Assembly: GCA_026120185.1 (NCBI GenBank)
Contig: JANUWF010003369.1
Span: 248,001-312,000, forward strand
DNA from: Voacanga thouarsii
Taxonomy: Eukaryota > Streptophyta > Magnoliopsida > Gentianales > Apocynaceae
Length of the DNA: 64,000 nucleotides
Direction: 5' to 3'
A program made the translations under genes and the position numbers. Shown here in pieces: positions 1 to 12,400 of this stretch (position 1 is the stretch's first letter; each line of letters starts with the position of its first letter). The notes beneath the pieces are model-generated. The model made no database searches, was not told where the DNA came from, and worked only from the letters and a program-made list of their open reading frames with translations.

Positions 1-483
1 ATTCTACGAATATTCTTTAGATTTTTTTTATTTTTAATTAGCATGATATTTATTGATCCAACTACGTACCATTTGCCAAGAATATCTATTAATATGGTAC
101 ATATAAATAACCTTGACTAGAAATTATTCTTATTGAGCAAAATTCATAATCACTTTATCAGAAGTTTTGACTGTACATATTTAATTATTTTTATTCGTAT
201 ATTAGATGGATATGTCAAATACTTGATAAGGATTTGGTGAGACATGTAGACTTCGAATATATAGACATGAATAATTCTTTTAAGATCTTGAATAATTGGG
301 AACGACAATGTTGATTAGTTGTGGTTCAAGTATTTTGCTTTGATACCTATGCAATTTATTTACTAGGAGTAACAATTTAGTTGAGTTCTATAAAATAAAG
401 TCCTAAGCTAAGCTTAGAGAATACAAGAAGGAATGAAAATCCATAATAAGCTAATGAGTACACAAAGGATGTTATAAGGGCAT
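1..483. other. AT-rich flank without gene
   Basis: No coding sequence, RNA gene or element end is recognised here. The stretch ends where the LTR copy A begins at a CATAACACCCCACCC sequence. It may be older repeat debris. Confidence 0.5.
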
Positions 484-903
484 AACACCCCACCCATTTT
501 CACATTAAGAGGAGATGAACATGTATTCATTTAGCATTTCATATGATTATATTTGTTGAGGGCATAAATATGTGTCTTGCGCATTTAATTATTATTATTA
601 TTATTATTTTTTTTAATCATTAGGTGTGCTTGAGAATTTTTGTGAATGATTTATGCATATTTGTATAAATACTTTGTGAATATGAGTAGTGATTCATTGT
701 ATGTGGAAGATTGAAGTATTATTTATTAGAAATTATTATTTCAAATGCTTTGGAGAGAAAATATTTTTTGTAGGTGAAAACTCCAATTTATAGCTTTGAA
801 GGGACTTATGAGTGTTTTCTATATAAACTAGACCCAATAATATAATAAGGACAAAATATTAAAGTTGGAATTTATCTTAGAAAATTAGATATCATATATA
901 TAA
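484..903 (+). repeat. Ty3-gypsy-type LTR, copy A, 5' part
   Basis: The sequence opens with (T)AACACCCCACCC, resembling the TGTAACACCC start common in plant Ty3-gypsy LTRs of the Tekay/Del kind. It runs in parallel with 17750-18255 (copy B) and, reverse-complemented, with about 63500-64000 (copy D). Shared landmarks include TGAATATGAGTAGTGATTC and the GAGTGTTTTCTATA/CCCAATAAT block near 810-845. The copy is cut at 903 by the CACTA element and resumes at 15932. That the family is Ty3-gypsy is inferred from the LTR start and from the nearby gypsy pol fragment. The homology between copies is read directly from the sequence. Confidence 0.7.
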
Positions 904-929
904 CACTACTAGAAAAATGTAATTTAATA

Positions 930-1170
930 ACTAACTATTACCAACTGACCACGTCAGTCGGTACTTACCAACCGATTACCGACCGATTACCAACCGAAAT
1001 GAAAATTGGAAAAATTTAAAACTTTTCCAACCACTTATTTGGCGGGAAAATATATACCAAGCCGAATACCAACTGATAACTGATTATCAATCGATAACAA
1101 TCGGTTGGTAATATATTCAATTGGTAATCGGTAGATATTTTATTTTAAAAATTTTACTGACCGATTACTA
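930..1170. repeat. 5' subterminal repeats of the CACTA element
   Basis: Short direct and inverted copies of ACCAACCGA / CGGTTGGTAAT are spread through this stretch. In En/Spm such subterminal motifs are bound by the TNPA product and bring the ends together. The array is shorter than the one at the right end (15000-15930). Confidence 0.8.
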
Positions 1171-1194
1171 CACACATGGCGCCATGCTGGAAAA

Positions 1195-1275
1195 TCCAGC
1201 CTTTCTTGCAGCCACTAGCAATCGAACCTGGGTCTCCATCGTGGAGGCGCAGTGTTCCAACCACTGTGCTATGTC
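1195..1275 (-). repeat. tRNA-derived sequence (SINE-like head or tRNA pseudogene)
   Basis: On the minus strand this contains TAGCACAGTGGTTGGAACA, close to the tRNA A-box consensus TRGCNNAGTGG. About 33 bases downstream lies GGTTCGATT, matching the B box. The spacing fits an internal RNA polymerase III promoter. The T-stem and acceptor stem pair poorly, so it is unlikely to be a working tRNA. It lies just inside the 5' subterminal repeats of the CACTA element. It could be a SINE head or a decayed tRNA picked up by the element. Confidence 0.55.
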
Positions 1276-2792
1276 ATTGTTTGTTTAAATTGACATCATG
1301 TATTATATTTATTTATTTCTTGTAAAATATTACAATTATATGAAATACACTTTTAAAACTTGTAAATTTTTATTTAAATAAATAAATAAAAATATTTTTT
1401 TTTATCACTTTTGCTTTTTTAATTTTTTTAATTTTTAATTTGCTTCTATTTATCAGAGTATATAACTATTTTATACATATATTCCTAAATGATATAAATT
1501 TTATTTTTGAATTAATAATAAATGTAAGCAATTTTTTCATGCTTTTAGTTATACAACAAATTTCTTAGTTCTAAATTTTTTAATATAATAAATACTTTTG
1601 AATTTAGAGGACTCAGTTCATAATTTTTTAATTATGTAAATATTCATAACTAAATAGACATTAAAAAATTTATCAATTAGGTTTTTTAAATTTAACAATC
1701 AAAAAATTATATTATATTTGTACACATAATTTTAATAATAGGTATAATTGTTATTCTTTTTTATCATAATGTAAAAGTTGTTACTTTTATTTGTGTGACA
1801 ATATAAATATGTAGGCGTCATGTATATGTGTAGGATGTGTTTCTATCATATTTATATTTTTGTATCTACATGCACATATATAAATAGTAATTACTGTAAA
1901 TCATACAAAATTAAATAAGAACAATCTTTATTAATGCACATAAATTGTCAATATATTCGTAAATTTGATTCTTTTATTTTATATTCAAATTGATAAGCTT
2001 TTAAATTTATATTATATACAACAAATATTATAAAAATAAAAAGTTTTCAGTATAAAAAATATAAATACTTAGTAAAGTTACTATTTTTATCCCATACATT
2101 TAATTACTATGTCATATTTTGTCTTTCGTATACATGACATATATAAATTATAATTACTATATATAAAATTTATAAATTTTCAAGTTATATGTGAATGTAT
2201 ATTGAGACTTAAGGCCATATATTAGTTCATTATTAATGCATTTAGTCATTACTTGAATTCCTATATTTTTTTAACTTAGTTCATTTGGATAATTATATTT
2301 AAATCCCTAAAGTTTCTAAAAAAGAAACCCTTATGACCATAAATTTTTTTAAGCACAACCTATTTTAAATATCTTCTGAAAAATAATGAGTTAAGTGTAA
2401 AAATAAATAAATAAACTTTTAAAATAATTATTTCAAATTTTATATTGTTTTAACTTAGTTTATTTAGATAATTATATCTAAGTCCCTAAAGTTTTCAAAA
2501 GAAACCCTTAGGACCACAAGTTTTCTCTTAAGTTGATTTCCTCCTGCCCCTAATACCAACGAGTCAACGATATTCTCTCTTCTCACTCTCCCCTTGCTCA
2601 AACCCATCCCTTTCATCAACAGCCCTTCTTCCTCTTCTGCTATTTCCCACGCCACCGCCGCCCTTTTCCTTATTCTCGTCTGGTAGAAAGAAAAGACACA
2701 TTTAAGAAAATAGAAGATATGGATTTGGAAATTCTCTTCTTTGTTTTAGGATTCTGAGTTACTGAGTATTGAATAAATATGGATTCAAAAGA

Positions 2793-2960
2793 CTCCAAAT
2801 AGGGCTGTCAATGGGCCGGGTATACCCGGATCCGGACTCGTATCGGACTCGTTTTATAACGGGTCCGGTACACATTTTTTCCTACCCGACCCGACCGACC
2901 GTTTACCCGTTTACTATGTATAAATAGGTCCGGATATGGAACTATATTACCCATACCCGA
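2793..2960. repeat. TAGGGCTGTCAATGGGCC repeat, possible hAT-type end
   Basis: TAGGGCTGTCAATGGGCC followed by CCGGGTA/ACCCGGA motifs and CCCGACCCGACCGACC is a pattern I associate with terminal parts of dispersed plant repeats, often of the hAT group. No matching second end or target duplication was found nearby, so the class is uncertain. It lies inside the CACTA element upstream of the transposase gene. Confidence 0.3.
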
Positions 2961-2974
2961 TTACCCGTTTAATA

Positions 2975-3190
2975 AATTAACTTATATATATATATATTAT
3001 ATTATATAAAATATAAAATATATATTATATTATATACAAAAATATATATATTATATGTTATATATATAATATATATAATCTAATATATAATATATTATAT
3101 ATTATATATATTATATTATATATATATTATATATATAATATAATATATAATATATTATATATTATATATATAATATATATTGATATATTT
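2975..3190. repeat. TA-rich low-complexity tract
   Basis: An almost pure A/T stretch built of TATATAT and ATATTATAT units, about 200 bases long. It lies upstream of the CT-rich leader of the transposase gene. Confidence 0.85.
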
Positions 3191-5069
3191 TAAGGGTTTT
3201 TTTTTCCTCTTACCCTAACTCACCCTATCTCATCTATAGCTGCTGCCGTCTTCCTCCTCTCTTCAGTCCTCACTTTCTTCCTCTTCTCCATTCATCCTTA
3301 ACCTCATCTCATCTATAGCACTATAGCCACCGAGTAGTTGCCGCCGCCACCGCCGACCCACGCGGCCCACGCCCATAGCAACACACGCACTGAGCTAGCT
3401 GCATCTAATCTGAGGTTAGTACCACCGAGCAATGTTTGATTTGTCGTTCACTGCCTTCTCTCTCGTGTTGCTTTCCAGAACCCGGCGATTGTTGCTCTAT
3501 TGGTCCTTGATCTATGTGACTTCTATCATAGCTTGTTACAGACCTCAGCTTTGTCTTCTGTTGTCAATGGGGTCCCTCTGTTTTCTCACCCCACCTTCAA
3601 AATATGCTCTCAAACAAAATGGAACTATCACAAGAAAAGTTTCAACAGTAACAATCATAACCATAGGAAAAATATTACTAACGCAATTGTTGGGGAATAG
3701 AGAGGTGGCAATAAATATACATAGAAATAGAAAGATTTGAAGGAAGAATCATGAGAAGGGCATAACAAAAAAAAAAAAAAACCCATTAAAATTAAAAGGA
3801 CCCAGTCTCCATGTCAGCCGCTGAAACTGTATAGAAAGAGCACAGAACTGAGAGAGGAAGGCTCTAAACATAGCTAGAGATGTAAAAAGAGAAGTGAACA
3901 AAAGAGGTTGAAGAAGGTTTTAAAGTCTTCTTATCAGACTTAAGGAAGCATTTTTCGTTGCAATTGAATGTCATCGGGACTTGAAACTGTTGACACTGTT
4001 CAATGTGCATCTCTTTCTTTCTTTCAAGTTTATGCGTTCCCTTTCTTGTTTAATTCCCGGGGTTTCAGATTTAAAAGGAAAAGGAAAACCATTGTCAGCA
4101 AACAGCTCTTTTTTCTCTGTATTTTTTTGATTTCATAATTGGTGATACTCCTCATCTCTTGGCATATTTATTAGTAAATCCTCTGGGTTGCATTGAAATT
4201 CTGCCAGTTTGACACTTCTTCTGCAGACATTTTACATCATTAACAACGATTTTATTTCTATATTTTCCAAAAAGGATAAACAAAAGTGCTCCATCTCTGG
4301 TGTTGCTTGGTGTTGCATTTGATACTCCATCTATCTGCTTCATCTTCTGTTCGTTGATTTGATGTCGCATTTTATACTCCAACTATCCACAATTCTCTGA
4401 GTTTATTTGATCTTTTTGCTATCAACTGATAGGTGCTTCGTTCAAACCATTGAAGAGTCATTTCTTGGCTGTGAGAGGATTTCTCAAGTCTGAAAAATTC
4501 AATTCAAACGAAGAGGTTTGTTCTCTCAAGCCTGGTTTCCATTTAGCTTTTGTTTGTTTCTTCCATGGTTATCTTGTTCCTCTTCTTTTGATTTCTTCGT
4601 GTATTACATAGCTGAGATTTATTGATTATTTCCCTATGTGTTCACTGTTTTAGACTGAAATCTATGTTTCAACACTAGTTTGACATAATTAATGACCAAT
4701 CTAGAAACTAGTTCTTCTAGTTATGTCATTGCTTGGATAGTTTTTTGTTTGTGTTGACTTGACTTGGTGGTAAAATGGTTGGACATAAAAATTTTCACTT
4801 GTATTCGTGTGAACACAAAGGACTTTGATGTTTGTTTTATTATATTATGGACTTATTTGTTTGGATAAGTGGCTGATTGTACTTATACTTGACAATGCAT
4901 ACATGTTCAATCTAGTAAAATGAATATTTTATTTCTTGATTCTATTGAATATATATTGTGTAAACAAGAAATCTATGGTAAATAACTGTAGGGAAAAATT
5001 GAATATTTAAAGTTCAAGATCTTTTGGGTATATATATTTCAATATTTTTGATTTAGGATATCTATTTCA
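3191..5069 (+). other. Presumed promoter and leader region of the CACTA transposase gene
   Basis: No protein of known kind is encoded here. The first 230 bases are CT-rich and then GC-rich (repeated CTCATCTATAGC and GCCGCCGCC motifs), like a plant 5' untranslated leader. Possible splice donors (for example AGAGGTTTGT near 4512) and a pyrimidine-rich acceptor ending in TTTTTAG before 5085 suggest one or more leader introns before the first transposase exon. This is inference. Short open frames in the stretch show no family features. Confidence 0.4.
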
Positions 5070-8000
5070 TTGTTTGCATTTTTAGCTTGTCCGACACAAG
5101 TGCTCTCAATGAGGCCCGATCGATCGTGGATGTACAATAGGCTCCTACCTGGTAAAAAGGGGATAACGAGAGAGTTTGTGAATGGTATTAATGGATTTGT
5201 CCAATTTGCAAGCACACAATTGGACTTTACTAGTGGGGGGAAAATTAGATGTCCATGTTCAAAGTGTAGGAATCGAAAATTCTTAAGTGTTGATGATGTG
5301 AAGCTTCATCTATGTAAGAAAGGATTTCTTCCAAATTATTATCAATGGTATTTTCATGGGGAGCCATATATCTTCCCCACAGAGCAAAGTCCTATCGGTG
5401 AGGTTCCTAATGTTTGTGAAATGGCCCCTGAGTCAAGCAATCTATTTAGGGATATGCTTTTTGATGCAGTTGGATGGGATAGAACATTGGATGAACATAT
5501 GCAAATGGATGAGTTGCCTAATATAGGTGCACAAAAGTTTTATGATTTACTAGAAGCAACAGATGAACCATTATGGCCCGGGTGTCATAATCAATCCCAA
5601 TTGTCCATGGTTGCTCGACTTTTAACGATCAAGTTAGATTACAACTTACCTGAAGTTTGTTTTGATGCTATAGCACAACTCATCAAAGACGTTACACTTG
5701 AAGGAGATAAAATGCCAAAAAAATTTTATGAGACGAAAAAACTTATCTCAGGTTTGGGGCTTCCATATGAACAAATTGATTATTGTATCAATGGGTGTAT
5801 ACTTTTTCGAAAAGAGTATGAGCAATTTACAGAATGCAAGTTTTGTAATCATCCAAGATGGAAACCAAAAAAGGGAGTCTGGGTGTGGAGAAAAATGTGC
5901 CATATGCAAGAATGCATTATCTGCCATTAACACCAAGATTACAACGATTGTATGCATCAAAAGCTATTGCCCAGCATATGAGATGGCATGCAGAGCATAA
6001 ACCTCTTCTTGGGACTATTAGTCATCCTTCTGAAGCAGAGGCTTGGAAGTCTTTCAATCACGCACATCCTTCCTTCTCTGCAGAGTCTCGCAATGTAAGA
6101 CTTGGACTTTGCACCGATGGCTTCACTCCATTTGGCCAATCTGGTAAACAATATTCCCGTTGGCTCGTGATAGTAACTCCCTACAATCCGCCACCCGGGA
6201 TGTGTATGAAATCACCGTACATGTTTCGAGTGTCATAATTCCCGGTCCTAAAAATCCTAAGAAACAGCTTAGATGTATATTTGCAACCTCTGGTGGATGA
6301 GTTAATACAATTATGGGAAGTAGGAGTTCCAACTTATGATATTTCACCGAAGTAAAATTTTCAAATGAGGGCTCGCTTTGATGTGGACAATAAGTGACTT
6401 TCCAACTTATGGCATGTTATCTGGACGGAGCACGGCTGGTAGATTATCTTGTCCATATTGTATGGAGAAGTCAAAGGCATTTAGGCTTCAACATTCTCGA
6501 AAGAATTGTTTTTTTGATTTTCATCAACAATTTTTGCCTCTTGATCACCCTTTTCGAAAGAATAAAAACTCATTTATGAAGAATCGAACCGAGGACTCAC
6601 CACCTCCACGGAGACTAAGTGGGGATGAAATATGGGCTTGAGTGAAAGATTTGCCTACTGTGCTTGAAAATGGAGGAAATGGCATACCGGAAGGCTACGG
6701 GGAGTCTCATAATTGGGGCAAGAAAAGTATATTTTGGAGTTTGCCATATTGGAGAATGAATCTCATTAGACATAATCTTGATGTTATGCACATCATAAAA
6801 TTTTTTTTTGACAATATATTTAATACTGTATTTGATGCTAAGGGAAAAACCAAGGATGGTGAAAATGCAAGGAGAGATTTAAGTGAAATTTGTCGACGAA
6901 AGGATTTGGAGCTATCTGAAGGAGGTACAAAGAAGCCAAAGGCATGCTATTGTTTGGAAAAAAATGCTTGAAAAATCTTGTGTGAGCGGATCAAATCGTT
7001 AAAATTTCCTGATGGTTATGTTTCCAATTTGTCAAGATGTGTGGATATGAAGGAATGCAAATTGTTTGGTCTCAAATCTCATGACTGTCATGTATTCATG
7101 CTCCGATTGATTCCCATAGCATTTCAGCATTTGCTTCTAGAAGCTGTTAGCAATGCACTAACAGAATTGAGCTTATTTTTTAAGGATTTGACTTCTAGGA
7201 TGTTACATGATGACTAAGTACTAAAGCTGGAAGACAACATTGCTGTGGTCATATGCAAGTTAGAGAGAATTTTTCCTCCAAGCTTTTTTGATTCAATGGA
7301 GCATTTGCCAATTCACTTTCCGTATGAAGCTCTAGTTGGGGGACCTGTGCGATATAGATGGATGTATCCCTTTGAGAGGTCAGTCGAATAATTCTTACCT
7401 TATTTGATGGCATTTATTTTTTGGCATGCCATTAATACTTTTTATCTTTAGGTTCTTATACACTGTGAAAAAGAAGGTGAAGAATAAGGCAAATGTTGAG
7501 GCTTCAATATGTAATGCATACATAGTTGAAGAAGTGTCAAGTGTCTGCACGCATTACTTTGAACCCCATGTCAAAACAAAGAGTAGAAGAGTCGATAGAA
7601 ATGATGATGGTGGTAGTTTAGAGTTATTTGGTTCAAGAATTTCAACTTTTAGCTATGCTGGGCGGGCATCAGGTGCTTCAAAAACTAGATTTCTATCAGA
7701 CAAAGAACATGATGCAGCTGCATTGTATATGTTGTTGAACACCGAAGAGGTCCAACCTTATGTAGAGTGAGTATTTATTTTTCTTAGTGATTAAAAATAA
7801 TGGGGGACATATAACTTACACATTGTTTTTTTTATATATAATGGGCAGATTGTTCAAGGCTGAAAAATGTCTTCATTCCTCAAGAATTTCCGACTCTGAC
7901 ATCGAATTAGCACTGGAAAGAGAGTTTGTTCATTGGTTTAATAGATATTTAAGCATAATTCAACATCTTAGGTACTCTTTTTCTTTCTTTAATTTAAATA

Positions 8001-8800
8001 ATTAATAAGTGTTCCATGTTTTATGTCATGTAGGCAAATGATCCAACTAACAATGTTTCAAGTGAGGAAATAAAACACATTGCTATTGGCCCAAAGAGAT
8101 GTGTTCGCACATACTCACAGTTTTTTGTGAATGGGTACAACTTCCACACTAGTGCCCATAGTAAAGGGAAATCCACAACCAATAGTGGTGTATGCATAAA
8201 AGGTTCAAATAGCATTGATGAAGGCACAATGAATTATTATGGTGTGCTAAAGGAAGTTGTTGAATTGGAATACCTAGTGGTTGCCAATTAAACGAGCTTA
8301 CTTGTTTCATTGTGATTGGTATGATCCAAGTGCAAAATGTTGGCATGAGAATCCATCCAAAGTATAAAATGGTTGATATTAATCACAAGCGTAGTTTGAG
8401 GAAATACGAGCCATTTGCACTTGCACATCAAGCAAGCCAAGTGTATTATATACCTTATCCAAGCCAAAAGAAAGACTCAGCTGATTGGGTGCATGTTTGT
8501 CATGTGGCTGCAAGAAGAAACTTGGAGATGGGGACAATGGATAGTGCACTTCAAGAGGATGAAGTCCAAGCTGTAGATTTATCTATTTTGGATGATGAAA
8601 TAGATAGTCTCAGAGATCCTAATGGCATTTTTGATGAAGTGGATACTATTGACAATGTTGATCTAGTAGAGAGTGAGGGAGAGTTCATAAGTAGTTCTGA
8701 TGAAGAAGAGTTAGAGGAATCAACAGATGAAGAGGAGTTAGAGGAATCAATAGACTCTGAAAAAGAACTAAGCAGCGATTCCAATAGCCTTAGAGACTAG
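5070..8800 (+). pseudogene. TNP2-type CACTA transposase, broken
   Basis: A multi-exon TNP2 (TNPD-like) transposase gene. Exon 1 encodes the plant transposase-associated domain from about residue 14 (DRSWMY, GKIRCPCSKCRN with paired cysteines, then VKLHLCKKGF). The Tnp2 domain follows (ARMHYLPLTPRLQRLYASK, NVRLGLCTDGFTPFGQSGKQ, SDFPTYGMLSG, RHNLDVMHI). A DUF4218-like part comes next (GLKSHDCHVFMLRL, VGGPVRYRWMYPFER), then a DUF4216-like part (HPKYKMVDINHKR, YEPFALAHQASQVYY) and an acidic tail with a repeated EEELEES unit. Introns lie near 7379-7451, 7768-7848 and 7971-8033. Defects: frameshifts near 5870, 6230, 6370 and 8290, in-frame stops near 6353, 6639 and 7216, and HIIKF where the family has HIEKN. 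It is not translatable as one protein. The start could be the methionine at 5070 or the one at 5109. Confidence 0.92.
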
Positions 8801-9535
8801 CATGGTAGGGTTAGATTGTCTATAGTTATTTTATATTATTCTTGCATTATTTATTATTTGTTTATCTCCAATTAATATTTTCATTTATTTATATTCTTTT
8901 AATTAGGTGTTTAATTTATAATTTCCATTGCTTATTATATTTTTCAGAAATGGTGCGTGGAAAGAAAAATCAAACTAGTAGGGGTTCTGGTTTCTCACCT
9001 TTGACGAGGAGAGGACGAGCGGCTCTTGGTGGCCCCTCAGATGGTCGACGATCATTAGCGTCGGCTCGAAAGGATTTGACGCCTTTGCTGAAATCTAGCA
9101 CTTCAGTCACTGCAGCTGTCACCTACTTTGGATGAGAATGAGGAAAACCAAATTGCTGTTAATGAAGGTGCTCAGAATACTCCTGCTGACAATGTATATC
9201 AGACTCCTCAAAGTGTTGCTGCAACTGTTGATGTAGATGACCATACTCCTCTTGATGGCAGCGCTGATGCTATACCATATGATGGTCAACCAGACAGTAC
9301 ACCTTCTGGTAATCATGCCTAAGCATCTTCTATTCCTGTTGTGGTGCAGCCAGCTGGCTCATCTTCTGCAATTAATACTCCATCTGAGGGCATGATCCGT
9401 TGCTTTATCAAGGGGGATGAGTAAGTGGTTTCTCTTTTCTTGTTCTGCATATTTTTTGCTGCTAGATTATGAATTTGCTGCAGGGGTTTAAGCTTAATGG
9501 TTTAAAATAGACATTGTCCTTAGGATCTTTTGATA

Positions 9536-9696
9536 TGAATTGTGTGCTAAGTATATCGGTCGTCTGTATAAACATGATTGGGCAGTCATTCGGTGTTTTG
9601 CGACGATGGTTTACCATCAGAAGCCCACGTATGATGCACAATGTCATGAAAGTATTAACAGATTTGTACAGAATCCAAAGCGAAAAAAAACTTAAG
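9536..9696 (+). repeat. Exon-like segment, copy 1 of a 160-bp duplication
   Basis: This segment and 10228-10388 are nearly identical over about 160 bases. Both read open in the same frame, including CAKYIGRLYKHDWA and CHESINRFVQNPKRKK. They lie in the long intron-like part of the TNPA gene. The sequence between and beyond the two copies is unrelated, so only this block was duplicated. I do not recognise the protein segment. It could be an exon of the TNPA gene. Confidence 0.65.
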
Positions 9697-10227
9697 TAAT
9701 GTGCTAAATCAATAAAAAATACTAAAATTAGATGCAAAACCAAATTGCTGTTTTCTATCTCTATTATGTTATAGATTGTCTATTAGAGATGAGGAATTTT
9801 CAATTTTGCATATATTTTTTCACTAAATTCTTTTGATATGAATTTTGTTAGAGAAACTTGCAAAAACAAAGCTGATTTTTGTGCCAATCTATTTTGTATC
9901 TCTGATATATAATAGAACCGTTTAGCTTATCATTTTGTGATTTTCATAGCTACTAAGCTAAAAATAAGTACATTGCACTGAAATATTGTGTTGGATATGC
10001 TATAAGCTGAAGCTTTGATATATATTGTAAGACTTCACTTGACTTTATTTGTGATACTAATCTTTGCTTTTTTCCTTTTCTTGGAATATATTAAAAAAAA
10101 TACAGTGAAGAAAAAAAGTTTGAATCATAGAAAGCAGTTGTCTTTTACTTGGTTCTCATCTATAAGTTTAAAAAAAATGTTCAATGCACTGTCATATTAT
10201 GTTAGATGTGATAAAAGCTTACTGGAT

Positions 10228-10432
10228 CTGATTGTGTGCTAAGTATATCGGGCGTCTATATAAACATGATTGGGCAACCATTCAGTGTTTTGCGACGATG
10301 GTTTACCATCAGAAGCCCATGTATAATGCACAATGTCATGAAAGTATTAACAGGTTTGTACAGAATCCAAAGCGAAAAAAACTTAAGGAATTTTGTTCAA
10401 GTTCCTTTGAGTGGTTCAAGTTTGCATTTTAG
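10228..10432 (+). repeat. Exon-like segment, copy 2 of a 160-bp duplication
   Basis: Second copy of the block at 9536-9696. The frame stays open for a further 45 bases (KEFCSSSFEWFKFAF). Differences between the copies are few and scattered, mostly single substitutions, several of them silent or conservative. Confidence 0.65.
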
Positions 10433-11257
10433 TATTTCATCTGATTACCAATTTTCTGGACAACACTGCTGATGATATAGTTGTCAATTTTTACTTCTTG
10501 AAGCCTGGTTATGTGTTTGTTTAGAAACTTGAAAATTGGTTGAACTTGGTCACCAAAGTCACCAATTTAAGTGGTGATGCAGTTGCCTAGGATAAAGGGT
10601 TGCATGTCTGAAAAGAAAAACTGATGCCGATCAGGACTTGATTGTTATGATCCAATGATCTCCTATGGCGAAAAAACAGAAGGGATCTTTTGTGGTGCTG
10701 AATATTTGATTGGTCCAATCACTTTCGAATTGGAAATGGCAATTAGTTTGCTATTCACAATTTGGTATCACAGAAGGAATTGACATCCATGTATATTGCT
10801 GTAGATTGTCCAAATATCATCTGGATCCATGTTTACCACCTGTTATAAAAAGCTCTCTCTAAGCCTGATTTATTTTTCCCTTGCAGGTTTTGGAACTGGC
10901 CATAGTATCTCCCTTGCTAATGTATTGTCCAGTTTTATCTTAAATCTAAATATTTTACAAAATAATATAATTGGAGTGACATTTTAAATATCTTTGAGAG
11001 CTGAAACCTGTTTTGGTTTTAGTATTCGCCACCATGTGAGAGCACTTTATGCTTGGAGATGAGATGGTACCCACAAGGAAAGCTCAATGAACTCTACACT
11101 TTTGACAGACAAAAATCCTTCTGATTATAGGAGAGGGGATTGGAATATATTGCAGCTTTCTTTGTTTGATCACAGGTCCATCTTTTGTGAAGTTGTGGTT
11201 GTAATGCCATCTTTTGTTTCTTGTTTTCTTTGATCTTTTCAACAGCAGCTATAAGCT

Positions 11258-12400
11258 GGTTATATGTTAATGAATGCATGCTGGGCAAATTTACCTGAAT
11301 CTAATACGCTATCTCATTATCATTTTTTGTTGTTATTCCTTTATATTCATGTTCATAGGGTTCTCCATTGGTTACTCTTGAGGAAACCACAGTGAACTAA
11401 AGCCATTCATGAAAAAAATGTTGTTTTGCCATGTTTTATGTTATGACTTGTTTTAGCCCTTTTTTTCTTTTTGAAAGCTGAATTTAAAAGGTGATTCAAT
11501 CACACATATCGGAGTAGTGATTGAATCAAACAAAATTTTCTGGAGTTGTGAGATCTAAAAACTTTGCAGGAGTTGTGATTGGTTGAAGCATTTTTGTTGG
11601 AGAAACTTGCAAAAACAAAACTGCAATTCATAAGTTTCTTGTTTGGGGTTGCTGGCTGTTTGTTATTGTTCACTGAACCAATTGTTTAGAGTCTATGTTA
11701 GATATTTTTAGCTGTTTTTTGGTATGTATTCCTATGAAGAAAATGCAGGAAAGAGGGCTGAAACATGTTGTGTTCAGGAGGTGTGAAAATGAAAACTATT
11801 ATTGGTTATATGTTAATGAATGCATGTTGGGCAGATTTACCTAAATCTAATACACTATCACATTATCATTTTTTGTTGTTATTCCTTTATATTCATGTTC
11901 ATAGGGTTCTCCATTGGTTACTCTTGAGGAAACCACAGTGAACTAAAGCCATTCATGAAAAAAAAATGTTGTTTTGCCATGTTTCATGTTATGACTTGTT
12001 TTAGCGCCCCCCCCTTTTTTTTTTTTGAAAGCTGAATTTAAAAGGTGATTCAATCACACATATCGGAGTAGTGATTGAATCAAACAAAATTTTCTGGAGT
12101 TGTGAGAGCTAAAAACTTTGCAGGAGTTGTGATTGGTTGAAGCATTTTTGTTGGAGAAACTTGCAAAAACAAAGCTGCAGTTCATAAGTTTCCTGTTTGT
12201 GGTTGCTGGTTGTTTGTTGTTGTTCACTGAACCAATTGTTTAGAGTCTATGTTAGATGTTTTTAGCTGTCTTTTGGTATGTATTTCTGTGAAGAAAATGC
12301 AGGAAAGAGGGCTGAAACATGTTGTGTTCAGGAGGTGTGAAAATGAAAACTATTATTGGTTATATGTTAATGAATGCATACTAGGCAGATTTACAGCTGT
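11258..12400. repeat. Tandem duplication, about 550-bp unit, 2.1 copies
   Basis: GGTTATATGTTAATGAATGC occurs at 11258, 11804 and 12358. The whole sequence between these points is repeated with few changes, giving units of 546 and 554 bases and the start of a third. Other paired landmarks are CACATATCGGAGTAGTGATT and GGAAAGAGGGCTGAAACATG. The repeat lies in the large TNPA intron. Confidence 0.9.

Noticed and set aside
2464..2655. Minus-strand frame of 63 codons upstream of the CACTA transposase
   Set aside because: It is from CT-rich leader-like DNA and has no motif or plausible context.
8551..8784. Minus-strand serine-rich frame
   Set aside because: It is the antisense of the acidic tail of the TNP2 protein (GAAGAGGAG repeats read as Ser-Ser).
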